A DNA stretch of 64,000 bases from Vanessa cardui (lineage: Eukaryota > Arthropoda > Insecta > Lepidoptera > Nymphalidae). A model generated the notes under the pieces. That model searched no databases and had not been told where the DNA came from. It was given only the letters and a program-made list of their open reading frames with translations. The position numbers and the translations under genes are program-made. This document shows, piece after piece, positions 1-11,070 of this stretch (positions within the stretch are counted from its first letter, which is position 1; every line of letters begins with the position of its first letter). The stretch is from assembly GCF_905220365.1 (NCBI RefSeq), contig NC_061129.1:8556803-8620802 (forward strand). Direction: 5' to 3'.

Positions 1-3000
1 TTTACCAAAGTAATCGATTAATAATGTTCTTAAAATTTGTATTGTATGTTTTTAATATGTATGTATGTTTTATTACAGTTAACGATTTTGGATATATATG
101 TTCCTTTATCAAGTAATTGTATGGTTATGGTTTATAAGGATTTAAATATAAAATACACTTAAGTATATTTTGTACCTTCCGTCTTAAGATAAAAACACTA
201 AGTGAACTTAATTACATTGATTTAATGTTAATAGTCGTGCAAATAAATTAAACATCTTGTAATAAGGGTCATAATTTGATACCATACAATTGTAGTCTTA
301 TTATATTAACATTACTTTATACATATATTAGATAAGTTTAACTCAATGATTGCAAAATGTAATCAGATTCCTTTCAAATAATTAGTATTCATTAATTTTG
401 GAATAGAACCCGTATGTAAATATAATACAGATTTACTCTGAGTCACAAAACAATAAGCTATGAATAATGATTGGAATACGTTTGGAGATTTCGCTTCGCT
501 ATGTAGATGAGCTCGAAACATGAACTATCGTATTTTTATTATAATGAGCACGAAGAGTTGCTTCTGTGTCCTAAAAAGCCTGAATATTTGATGGCTCGTC
601 TCATATTTTACTCTCATCTCGTGAGTTGAAAGCAGACATATAAATCAAAGAATGTTTAAGCGGAAGGCTGCGGAGCGGCACGTCTCTGTAATTGCCGCAA
701 AAACCTGACTTGAGCGATTTTTAAACTCGATGGTAAATTTTGAAATAATTCCAGTGAATCATACCTCTAGTGTGACAATGTTTTGCTCGTTGAATACGAA
801 TCGTTCAATAAGTATCGACTTTAACCGATAAATGTACACGATACGCGTCGCTTGTACGATATCGTCTCCCAAACGCGTACAATACTCGCCGAGCATCTCA
901 TATTTCTAAAGCCTTATTAATATCGATGTTTATTTATACGCTGCCGAAAGTTTGTTTGAGATCTAAAATAAAACATCGACCGGTAGACAGGATGTGGTCT
1001 GCAGGTTGGGAATGGGAACTGATTAGCGAAGGCAGCGGATCTCTCAACGGCACGGAGCGCGCCCGCTCTCGGGTGCGTCATAAATTTCCATTGATTGGAT
1101 TAATCTGATTTGGATGTCAATTTTGCAAGCAATGTGCAGGCACTTTATAAGAAAATACAATCATGATCCCTTCGACTTTTATACATTCTGTTGTGGACGC
1201 ATAATAACGAATACATTATACTACTCAAGCGTATATTTGCTTAGACAAGAGTGCGACGCGAAATATATTTCCCTTTTGCCTTTCTGATACAATCGTTAAG
1301 GATGCAATGAAGATTTATACGTTCATCATTTTGTCTTATTAAAAATGATACTTTTGTTTCTCGATTTTATTCCGAGAGCAGGATTTACATTTTATAGCTG
1401 ACGAACGAGCCCACCTCAACAGGTTGTCGATTGACTCTGACATTTTACTCATGTTAACGGAATTAAAAATAAAGTAGCGCATGTCATGATCATTTATTTA
1501 ATTAAACTACGACTAATGCAACGCAAAACTCCACCGAAAAGTCAACAGCTAACAACCGTATGTCTTAGAAATCCTAATTGTAGTGATATGTTGCTTTATT
1601 AAGTAAAAATAAAGTAACGTAAACAATTTATTTCTGTGTCATTGGTCGGCTGATGCCTTTCCTCCTGAATGGGACGTTTTTGAAACTTATTTCACCAATT
1701 GTAGCAATTATATTTAGTGAAGGTACATGTGTCAGATTTTCATCGAACACATGCTGGTTTCAACATGATATTTTCTTCCAATCAAGCACATAGGATTATA
1801 AATTATAAACACAAATAAACTAGATGAAAGTCAGTGATGTGAGATTGAACCCACTGTCTTTGTTTAACATTCATGTGGCCTTACCACTTACATCCATATA
1901 TAATTATAAACGTAAAAAGCATGTGTTTATTTCAATAAATAGTTATCAGCAAGACATCCGACCTCACGCACTTCGCAAAAAGTGGGAATTAAAACAGGAA
2001 GCCAGTGCTTGCCATACCGTTCACATCCCGTAAGTATGTATGCGAACCCGGACACTGCATCTCGTTCGTGCCCCGCGGCCCGCGACGTGCAGTTACTTGG
2101 GTTATATGTTCACATATTTTTTACGTACACGCTTATCGCGCACACTTTACTTTTTATACGAACATGTTCGGTAATGATTGAAGTTGTTCCTTTTTTAATA
2201 TCGATATCATACAATTGCGATATCGACTCGATTATTGCATCGTTACTGCTCGCAAACGGGCCAAATGAGATCGCTGCGTTTATTGCGGTGTATCTGAATA
2301 ATATGATTGAATTATGCAAGTCTAAGCTTAGCTTACCAGTTCTATATTTCATTGTGAAATTTATAGGCACAGCTTGCACGGCTTCAGCAACAAACAAGTA
2401 TATTTCCCACGTCAATTTTGATTGCGGTATTATAGTGAGCGATGACATTTGAGTACATACTAATTTAGCCTTCCCAGAGCGTCTGCGAGTCATTGCGCTA
2501 TCTACGCATAGATACGGCACCGCATTAACGAGAAGGGGAATTTCTTCTTATTCGTCTTCGCTGGAAAGTTCATTTTTCAAGCGGTCGAAGCGGAGAGGTA
2601 ATCACGGAATACTGGACTCATAGTGCTGAGTAAACAAATCTTCGACATTGTATCTGTTCGCCTTAACTCTCTATATTCAAAGGAACATTGTCAAGAGAAA
2701 CGTACGATTATTGTAGCGCTTTCTTATGGATTGTGTTACGATAATATATAACTCGTGGATACGCTAAGGAGGGCTTCACTATCTGCGATTTCATGTGGTT
2801 TATCAATTTGAACGACTCCATAGACATATTTGTTTACTCGCAGACAATGTTTGCGCTGTTTTACGAGATAAATTGTGATTTCTGCCTTTGTTAAATTACA
2901 GGTGTATAGAAATTCTATTCGATACGAGCATTATTTGATATATTCGCAGCAAACACTTTTTATTAGAGTTAATAGCAATAATTGAGTCGAAAATATTCTT

Positions 3001-5237
3001 TTTAATCTTCGACTGTTCTCAGGGGCTTCGGACCAAATGTTCGGGATCAGACGGCCATAAATTTTTGCAATCATATAGTCGGTCATCTTTCTTTGTTATC
3101 ATATTGAAGGGACGACATTCCATCGACGTAATTATGCAAAAAGCTGGACCGTGGCCGCAGCGGCCCTCCTTTGACAACCACATCATTATAGTTGACATAA
3201 ACTTAGATTCGTACGATTGATTTATTAGAAGGTAAATATGAAATGTGGAATACCGCGATGTCGATGTTCACCTTGATATTACGCAGTCATTGGAAATATT
3301 AAATCAATAAATTAATTTTAATATCGGTTTGAATGTGAGTTGCGGCAATCTCGCGTGCAACTTAAATGTCATTACGCTATAAATAAGGTGTACGTACTTT
3401 GCATTTATCTCTCGAACATCAATATTGAATTTGATATAACTGCAATCCCCTTCGTAACATATTTCTTACTTTCGATATTTATTTAACAAACACGCGTCGG
3501 TACAAGCATATGGCCCATTCGGTGCTAAGTGATGAAATCCGACGTTCATTGGTAATCGAAGTGGTACAAGAAAAATTAATCTTTCCATTCATAAACAAAG
3601 CGCCTCCAGCCGCGGAAACTAAGATGTTATTTCCCTTATAACCACTGTTGAACCGTAAAGCCGTAACATAGCAATACAAATTGTTGCTGATTAACAGTAA
3701 AATATTAGACGAGATTGATACCAACTCACATGGACTTTTACAAAGCCCTACAATAAAGTGAGTAGTTATTAATGAACGAATATCCAAAAAGTTGGAGAAG
3801 AAAAGTGAAATAAATATAAATATACTTTAACATCAGCCATACAAGTGGTGATTGGGAACTACTTTCATTAGTCCTCTAGTTAGAGTTTATATCATAAGAA
3901 TTGTAATTATCAATATAAAAACATGGTATTAATGGCTCAAGATACTATATTATACATTTTTGGTGATATTTTTTGTTTGTGAAGCATTCGATTATATATT
4001 TCAGTAGAAAAAGATAGAAAACGCATACTTTTGTCGGAGCGAGCGCGATTGAATGCGTAATTCAGCGAACAGTGGTTAAATTAGCTCGCGATGCGGGCGT
4101 CTTTATAGTCCTCAAATTGGCAAAAAGCGCGACAAGTTTCGACTGACACTGATCGCGGAGGCATCAACGAAACAGGTGTTATCATAAACATACATTTTGA
4201 AATAAAAACAAAATTATTTTCATGAGTGGCGGTAGGCGCGAACTGCCGTTCGCGTCGCCGACACAATGGCGATTTCTTGATTTTTTTTTTGTTTCGTCCT
4301 CGCCGTAAAGGCCGACGATATTAAATTTAGTAAGCGGAGAGGTGTCCGAAATCTCACGCAGACGTGCGATCCGCCACACATATTTCCATCTGCACAAAAA
4401 GCGGAACTATAGCCATAAATATGTCCAAATAAACATTAGTCTCAACGGGCAGTGTAAGCTTTGTAGGGTTCTGCCGAGTCTAAGAACTGTTGGGCTGTTA
4501 CTTTTATATGGATTTATTTCGTATTTATCGCAATAATCGCCTTAGTGAACTGATAACCATATCAACAAGCGAACAATCTCTGATATTTCAAATATATGTT
4601 TAAATTAATCAATGTATAGTGAAGTACCGTACCGCTGATAACCATTGATAATACTACAAAATGTAACAGTAGCAAAAAAATAAGAGGAGGTTAATAAAAT
4701 AGGGAATATTAAGCGGGCGTTGCATTGTCCGCTAACAAGAGGTCTGCGCGAGCGCGGCGTGCGTTGAGATGACAGTCGCGCTGCGCAGGCGATAATATGT
4801 GTACATATGTAACATTAAACTGCAAAAATAAACGACACTTTCACACTACATGGGTTCAAGAACAAGTTTTTCCATAACACAAAAGACGACACTGAATAGT
4901 TATAGCTGCTTCGCGTCCTCGCCGCATAATCCAATAAAACAATTCTCGGAATGTAGGTACCGTCAGAATACTTAATATTTTAATCAGTTCCAGTCTTACA
5001 TTAAACAATGTCGTGTGATATGAGAGCTGTACTGCTCGCTGTCTACACTACAGTTACACAAAGAGACGAAGATAATTTCATCTATTTGTTTATCAATTAA
5101 GTAAATCTTATGTTACAAAAATATTGTTAAATATTAAAAAGCAATGAGGTTTTCGTCGATTACCATGCAGGATAAATAAATAATTTAACTCTATTGAATT
5201 AAAATACTTAAATTACATAAATTTAATTCGTAATTAA
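1..5237. other. AT-rich spacer without a recognisable gene
   Basis: I see no gene, known RNA or clear repeat family here. The sequence is AT-rich, with short GC-richer pockets near 660-690, 1020-1080, 2040-2095 and 4725-4795. The last has several CpG-containing words such as 'gcgcgagcgcggcg'. An 8-bp inverted repeat (tcgatatc ... gatatcga) with a 10-base loop lies near 2207-2232. Open frames of 60-156 codons occur but overlap on both strands and match no family I know. The pockets may be regulatory, but that is inference from composition only. Confidence 0.6.
1982..2520. other. Overlapping open frames on both strands, probably not genes
   Basis: A + frame of 156 codons (1982-2452) and a - frame of 136 codons (2110-2520) cover the same DNA. 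The + frame begins at GTG. Its first ATG is near 2038, leaving about 139 codons with several hydrophobic runs and scattered cysteines. The - frame is mixed polar. Neither has a domain, signal peptide pattern or repeat that I recognise. Two long stop-free frames in antisense over a locally GC-richer segment are easily produced by chance, or by sequence held constant for another reason such as an enhancer. I keep this as a low-probability coding candidate, the largest open frame in the window. Confidence 0.15.
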
Positions 5238-5312
5238 AATAACAACTACAGCGTTTCGTGTCGGTTCTTCTTAGTAGAATTTAAATTTCGAACCGGTGGT
5301 AGCTTAAATTTA
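5238..5312 (+). repeat. Decayed copy of a common lepidopteran LINE-type 3' repeat
   Basis: The segment reads 'cggttcttcttagtagaat' followed by 'cgaaccggtggtagctt'. This is the reverse complement of the block at 14,245-14,330 (accaccgtttcgga / tctaccaagaagaaccggc). The block is very frequent in moth and butterfly genomes and transcripts. Taking the (ATTTTG)n-tailed orientation as sense, this copy is on the + strand. Only the central block remains and the tail is missing. Confidence 0.65.
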
Positions 5313-7265
5313 ATTAATTCGTGACGTAATTCGATTTTTTTTTAAATTTGAGAACAAAAAAGGTCACGCATTAAACAGCGACATGTGAAATATTACTGTA
5401 TGATGTTTGACAGCCACTGAACAGTTTGGCGTGAAAGCGTAACGCACATACAGACAGACAGGCCGAGTCACTCTCCCATTGATAATATATGTATAGATGA
5501 CGAAACCTTTTATTTCGTGGATCTAGTTTATTCCTAAATAGCTTCTGTAATTATTTAAAATGGATGAAACAACATAATTATGTCTATTAATAAAAAGAAG
5601 CGTTATCTTTAAGTATAGGTATACATAATTTAAAGAGATTTTTTTTTAATTTTATTTGATTTTGTAAATAATGAGATACGCATACAATCAAGAACCATAT
5701 AAATGTACTTATGAATATTTATATCGTATAGTAATTAAAATTCTGTTTAATATTCAGTCCGCATTGTCGGTTTAGATCTGTCAACGAAAACATACATACT
5801 GCTTGTATAAAAGTGTTTTTTTTGTATAAAAAAATATAATATATTATAAACGACCGCAATTAAAGTAGCTAACTATGTTAAGATCTTAACTTTTTTACAT
5901 GTAATTTAATTTACAGGTGTTCATTTTTTTGTTTTTTAATAAAACAAACATTATCAGCAATTTAAATTAATTAATTACAAACAAGAGAGTTGGCGGAAAC
6001 AGTTAGTCGGGTATATAGACAAGACATGTTTCTGCTGACTGTACAGATAAAATTGGCGACTGAATCTCAAAATATATGAATTTGATTCAATGGAAGGGCA
6101 AGCGGCTTCTCTTTCTGTGATTGCAAAGGGCTGCCACCGGGGCATTCGCTTGGCACATTTCTTTATTTTTAATATTATATATGGCCACATTATGCGAGTT
6201 TCGCAAAAATATTCCGTCATATTTTCCTTTCCGAACGCCGTGCATAGATTAATATTTATGATAACATAATATTCAGTCTTTTATTTAAGGAAAAATTCGA
6301 TATTCAATGTAGGAATTCTAAAAAACATGATTATTAATTAACTGATTATGATTTTATTTTTGATGTTCTTTAAGGCGAATTTAGCAGAAAATTACATAAA
6401 AATGTGTTGAATCTGCGCCCTCGATTGATACTGTATGAACATTATTGCTTATGTTCATGTTTTCATAAATATTAATATTTTTTTGTATGTTAACATACAG
6501 ACTGACAAGTATATCACTACAGTACAAACCAAAACAGTACAGTTATGGAGATACGATAACTCCCTCACAGTCACAATACTATGTACAGATAAATACAAAA
6601 AATATTCAATATAAAAAATAACATGTTTCTACCGCCTAATTTAATCATCTTATATTTCAATACAAAAGTAATCATGTTGTTTATTTTTTATATGTATTAC
6701 ATATCAAAGGCTAGATTCGAAAGGTTAAACATAAGATCGTTTCTGTTCGTGATTGTCATATGTATGGCTGAGCGATGATCTGAAATAGCCCGCTGATAAT
6801 AATCAGATAGAGAAATCAATAATTGCGAAGATAAGACAGAAAGGTAACATTTATAATGATGAATGGAAAGCTAAAAGCAGCGCAGACATTCGCTTAGCGA
6901 GGTAATTGCCATCTTAATCTTTCATTTAATTAGATATAAAATTTTATAATTGCTTACTTTTTTTTAAAATGCCTACTGATATTAATTGATTCAATTTTTG
7001 CTATTTAATATAGATTTTAATATTTGTTTGAAAATACATCAGTATTCGTTTGAGTGACGCGAAACTTTTGTCCGAAAATAGAATTATAATAAAAAATGTA
7101 ATGTATAATATTAATGCTAAAATGAATTATAATAGGTCTAAAAATAATACACTAATACGATAACAAAAAAAAAAAACAAAAAGATTAGTTATTTTAAATA
7201 AAAATATATAATATCAAAATCCTATTAGTTATCTGCGCCAATAAAGTTAATATAATTGTCGTTGG
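5313..7265. other. AT-rich spacer
   Basis: Very AT-rich DNA with many homopolymer A/T runs. No gene or repeat family is recognised. The only frame over 75 codons (5975-6220, -) has no recognisable content. Confidence 0.6.
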
Positions 7266-7489
7266 TTAGTCAAAGTTTTCAGCACGTGGACCAAAAATAG
7301 GCCATACAATAGTATTACTGGAGCATAGCCCTGAAAAGGCATTATGCAAGTGGTCGCTAACACGTGTAGTTGGCTCCCGCGCTACCCACGACACCTTCGC
7401 AGCCTTTTCCATAATTGCCTCAACGTTGTACTTGGACTCTATACTAACATTCACGTTTTTCTTTTTCAGAATATTGACGTAATTTGCGT
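7266..7489 (-). pseudogene. Possible degenerate retrotransposon endonuclease fragment
   Basis: On the - strand an open frame ends at a TAA at 7266-7268 and stays open upstream beyond its GTG (7452-7454) to about 7489. It has no ATG start. The middle reads KAAKVSWVAREPTTRVSDHL, then an N about 10 residues on. A 'V-x-EPTRVSD' motif followed by a hydrophobic stretch is reminiscent of the C-terminal part of the endonuclease domain of jockey/CR1-type LINEs. There is no catalytic motif in the surviving piece and no polymerase domain nearby. The local base composition is richer in GC than its flanks, which fits an inserted or once-coding segment. It could equally be a chance frame or a fragment of a host gene. 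The assignment is tentative. Confidence 0.3.
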
Positions 7490-7837
7490 CAAAAATAAAA
7501 CCTATTATTATTTATAGCCTTTTATTTATGAACTATTATTTTAAGCTCTCGTCAGAAACTCACGATCAAACGTGCAAATATATCTTGTTAGTAATTAAAT
7601 CAAAATATTTTGAATAAAGGATATTTTAATTTAGTAGGGTTATAACGTTAGAAATATATATTCTACCGAGAACAAACGACATTATTACATATTATTATAA
7701 AAGATATTTGCCCTTTGAGAACTTCAAGTATTTATGTTTAAATTATATTTATTATCCTGATTAAAAATATTGATAGTTTAACTTCTTAAATCTTAACAAC
7801 GACATATATTTTATTATAGTAAAAAATAAAACCATAA

Positions 7838-7988
7838 TTATCATCATTACATAGAATAAAACAAAGTACCATTCTTTGTCCCTATGTATGCTTAGATCTA
7901 AACTAACCCGCATTAAAATCCGTTGTGTAATTTTAAAGAAAATTACACAACGGATTTTAATGCGGTTTTTGCTACAGATAGCTTGATT
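7838..7988 (-). repeat. Interspersed repeat copy carrying an inverted duplication
   Basis: Read on the - strand, the segment contains 'aaccgcattaaaatccgttg', then 'agcatacatagggacaaag' and 'ctttgttttattctatgta'. This is the same order as the repeat at 43,800-43,890 (+), which has 'aaccgcatcaaaatccggtg' and 'gactttgttttatactatg'. Between the two halves the first 27 bp block is present again in inverted orientation, making a perfect hairpin. The family is common in Lepidoptera, probably non-LTR derived, and I cannot name it. Confidence 0.6.
7908..7965. repeat. Perfect 27-bp snapback inverted repeat, 4-base loop
   Basis: Left arm 7908-7934 begins ccgcattaaaatccg and right arm 7939-7965 ends cggattttaatgcgg. 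The arms are exact reverse complements, separated only by 'aaag'. The arm sequence belongs to the host repeat at 7838-7988, so the structure arose by inverted duplication of the repeat's own sequence, for example by template switching. Perfect identity suggests that it is young. Confidence 0.9.
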
Positions 7989-8286
7989 TAGAGGAAGGTT
8001 TATGATCTCTATAATACATGCACAACGTAGTAGAGAAACACTGATAGTTTTAGATGTGCGAAGCCGGGGTGGGACGCTAGATATAGTATATGAGGCCTAT
8101 CTCCTACAGCAAAGCGTACACTTTATATCGCAAAGTAATAGGTAATAAAATTCAAATGGAATGAAAATGGAAGCTAAGTAGGATATGTGCATTGAATATG
8201 AACTCAACATAACAGATAACTGTACTTGAAGTATAAAAGATAGATAAAGGCGATCTAATTTAATAAAGATTAATTGAAACTTTTTA

Positions 8287-8620
8287 ACTTGATGGTAGGA
8301 CTTTGTGCAAGTCAAATGTGACCACACACTTATTACATACTGTAGCGTCAAATAGTTTTATATTTTTGTGTTAGGGTAAGTCAGTCAGTATAGCGAACGC
8401 TGGCGTCTTGGTATGAAGCATAGAATTTACATGTAATAGACCACGGATCGCGCCTCATCAAACCCATGTTTATAAAAAGCCAGTCAGTATAACTTTAGGT
8501 TCAAAGGACGTTACATCTTGGTTCAGCTCAGCTCCTAATGTTGGTGGTGCATTAACATTGTAAGGGATGGTTACTTATTATAGTGACAATGTGTGTGAAC
8601 GAAGTCAACCATTCACCATC
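8287..8620 (+). repeat. Decayed interspersed repeat split by a short insertion
   Basis: The segment begins 'gatggtaggactttgtgcaag'-like. After an interruption it resumes with 'agccagtcagtataact', then 'ggacgttacatcttggtt', 'tgttggtggtgcatt', 'gtaagggatggtta', and ends 'caaccattcaccatc'. The blocks match in order the better-preserved copy at 57,665-57,944: 'ggtagggctttgtacaag', 'gtgagccagtgtaac', 'gggacatgacatcttag', 'aggttggtggctcatt', 'gaccacttaccat'. The family is ubiquitous in Lepidoptera. It is non-coding and its class is uncertain. Confidence 0.65.
8393..8491. repeat. 88-bp insertion flanked by an 11-bp direct repeat
   Basis: The word cagtcagtata occurs at 8382-8392 and again at 8481-8491. 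The 88 bases between have no counterpart in other copies of the surrounding repeat, whose left and right parts join directly at this word. This is either a small insertion with an 11-bp target duplication or a filler-containing tandem duplication. I do not recognise the inserted sequence. Confidence 0.5.
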
Positions 8621-9299
8621 TTTTGAGCCATTTTTCTTACTTAGGTAGGAAAGAAGTGCCATTGCTATTTCACTAACCTATCATATTATATATACATATA
8701 TTATAATGAAGGTTAGGATATATTCCCAATTGTTGGCATTTGATTGAAAATAAGGACACTATATAAATGAATAAGCCTTTAATATTTGTATGTACTCAGA
8801 CATATTCTCTAAATGCTAGATGACGTATTCATCGAGCATACTAGCATTATTGTTTGCGGATTCTCATGTAGGACACATGCAGGTCACCTTATGACGATTT
8901 ACCATTGCCAAACTGAGAAGTACTATATATATAAAGTGTTTTGTTATGATTTAAAAAGGTTTGAAAATTTGCTTTAAATTGATTAATTATTTTTTTTTTG
9001 ATTTTCTGATATTGATCGTCAACGAAGCAGTAACTTTTAAGAATTGACCCTAAAGAATTAGAATGCGTTACTTTGTTTAGAAAAATATCATTTTTTTATA
9101 TGAGTGTTATGTAAATTTAATATACACGTAAATTTCAAAATAATACATCATTTTTTTTAATTAAAATGTCATCATTAAAATTTACGTGAAAATTTATTTA
9201 ACATATTTTTTCATGAATAATTGGAAGCACTTTAGAAACACTGAATATTTGAGGGGAGATTCCCACTAAGTTGCATTGGAACGAGATGACTGGTTAATT
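8621..9299. other. AT-rich spacer with an imperfect inverted repeat
   Basis: No gene. At 9108-9204 an imperfect inverted repeat centres on a T/A-rich loop, with arms sharing 'cacgtaaattt' and 'catcatt'/'aatgtcatc' blocks. It could be a small MITE-like element or a chance AT palindrome. No clear target duplication is seen. Confidence 0.4.
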
Positions 9300-9535
9300 A
9301 GCGCGTACGCAGCGCACGTACTGCCGTTGACATGTCACAAGACGTCTGCCACCGGCAGCGGCGATCTCTCAACGAATTCCAATCGGGAAGAGCGAAAAAG
9401 ACACGAGCCAAGCATTCGCTGGTAAAAAGTAGCGGGGCCAGAGCTGCACTGCGGGAGGCTGCGTACTGCCGCTTGCGCCCGCGCCGCCCGCTGGCCGCCG
9501 CGCCCGTTTCCTCGCTGCCCCTTGCATACTTCTAT
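9300..9535. promoter_or_regulatory. GC/CpG-rich pocket, first of a pair
   Basis: Abrupt GC-rich, CpG-rich segment in AT-rich DNA, densest at 9470-9520 (gcgcccgcgccgcccgctgg). Open frames exist on both strands (78 and 96 codons) but look like composition effects: arginine/alanine runs and no domains. Lepidopteran DNA of this composition is usually a promoter-proximal region, a conserved enhancer or a GC-rich exon. No clear TATA/initiator pair is seen. Confidence 0.35.
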
Positions 9536-9849
9536 GTTGTCGAATTGAAGTTAATATGTGTACTTTAAACTCGTTATGCCGCATGTTAGTATTTGCACAA
9601 ATATGGCGAAAAAAACGTTTCGAGCACCTAATGGTTTTGCTTAATAATAAAAACTGCATAGGTACCGATATCAGCTATTTTCCAATACAGCATTTTAGGA
9701 GATAGTTATATTTAAAAAAAAACTTTGTTTCTAACTTTTTTATTGACCAATTATAAAAGGAATTTAAAAACGCAAAAATTAGATAATTATTTTAGCATAA
9801 AATGCGATGAGAAAGTTCGAGCAGAGTAAACGTTCTAGTTCTGAGTATC

Positions 9850-10080
9850 GTCCGAGTGAATTTGAAGAACTGGCGGCAAAGGGTCGAGGCGCGCGTCGCG
9901 ACTCGCAAAAACAGAACCGTCTGGTGCGCGGGCGCAGAGTGCGCGTGTGTGCCGCACGCCCGCGGCCGCTCGCGCCGGCCCGGGAGCGGGCCCGAGCGCC
10001 GCGCTCCGTGCCGTCACGCCGCCTCGCATCGCCGTATGCGCTCGTGCATGCTAAGCGTTAGACTCCACGCGAAAAGTCAT
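9850..10080. promoter_or_regulatory. Strongest CpG island of the window
   Basis: About 200 bp packed with CpG, including a NotI-type gcggccgc and the nested inverted sequence cggcccgggagcgggcccg near 9976-9995. Together with the pocket at 9.3-9.5 kb it forms a double island separated by about 320 bp of AT-rich DNA. Three overlapping open frames of 64-84 codons, two + and one -, are Arg/Ala/Pro-rich and show no domain. Best guesses are a CpG-rich promoter or first exon of an unseen transcript, or a strong regulatory element. The sequence alone does not decide. Confidence 0.4.
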
Positions 10081-10912
10081 CGATATGATAATTAATTTAA
10101 AATGCCTACTTATTTTGCCAAATGTAATGAAGTAATGTTAAATGAATTAACTATAAGTGAACGGCGAAGTAGGAAAATGCGGAAAGGAGACTTGCATGGC
10201 AATGGGCCGTGAGTGCGATCGCAATGTATGCGGACGCCAGCATAATACGAATGACGCGTTATAACGGATCGGCCCGATTATTTCTGTCCATTTCACGACT
10301 GTTTAATAGCAATGTTAAAGTTGGCGAAAGCAAACACACCCGCCCTGTTTATCGAATATTTTACGATCTTCACCAGATTAATTTTAAAATTCTAAGCTTT
10401 GTGGAAGCTGCTGAAAGATTGTTTGATTATAAAATGTGTTGCTAGTTTTGTTATTTCAGATATTTATATTATAGTTACTCATTTACCATTCCGATTTAAC
10501 TGAGTGTGTGTTTATCCAGAATCAGATGTTTATAATACTCGTATACTTTATTTCAAATAATATACTTGCAGTGAAGAAATAATTTTCCTTGTAAACATCT
10601 GGCAGAACTCTTCTTATTCATTACTAGTTCATAGCGCACAGATGGTGCTATTTTTTACATAACTTGTTGCGAACATAGAATGTCATATTAACGAGTACGT
10701 ATATGACGCAATACGATAATACAATATAATTAAAGTGTATCTATATATTTGAAAAAATATTTAAATATGTATATTATTAAAATGAATGATGTACCTATAT
10801 ACATATAATAAAATTAGAGCGTCTTTTTGTAATATTCAAACAACCGCTTTTTATTAAATCACGAATCACGGTACATATACCAAAATTTAAATATGTATGT
10901 AAAAAAAAAACC
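10081..10912. other. Spacer after the CpG island
   Basis: AT-rich, no gene seen. One 78-codon + frame (10209-10445) starts without ATG context and has no recognisable content. The segment 10,200-10,300 is slightly GC-richer and may belong to the island above. Confidence 0.5.
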
Positions 10913-11070
10913 CCTAGCCTGCCTGTATGTTTGTATATTCGTTTCGGATAATCTCTGGAACATATGGCAGAAAGTTGATGTAATGAGGAGTAACTCCTAA
11001 GTTAAATAAAGTACAACAATAACTTATTATGTTAAATTTGAACGCGAACGAAGTTTCGGGTACAGCTTGT
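10913..11070 (+). repeat. Decayed interspersed repeat with 'gcgaacgaagt' end
   Basis: The segment starts 'cctagcctgcctgtatgttt' and ends 'gcgaacgaagtttcgggta'. The closing motif resembles 'gcgggcgaagtcacggg' at 43,984-44,000 and 'cgcggacgaagtcagag' at 39,962-39,978. This end is typical of abundant lepidopteran repeats that terminate near 'gaagtcgcgggnnnagctagt'. The copy is strongly mutated. Confidence 0.5.

Noticed and set aside
9807..10061. Arg/Ala/Pro-rich open frames on both strands
   Set aside because: Stop-free only because of the extreme GC content; no domain, and overlapping frames on both strands.
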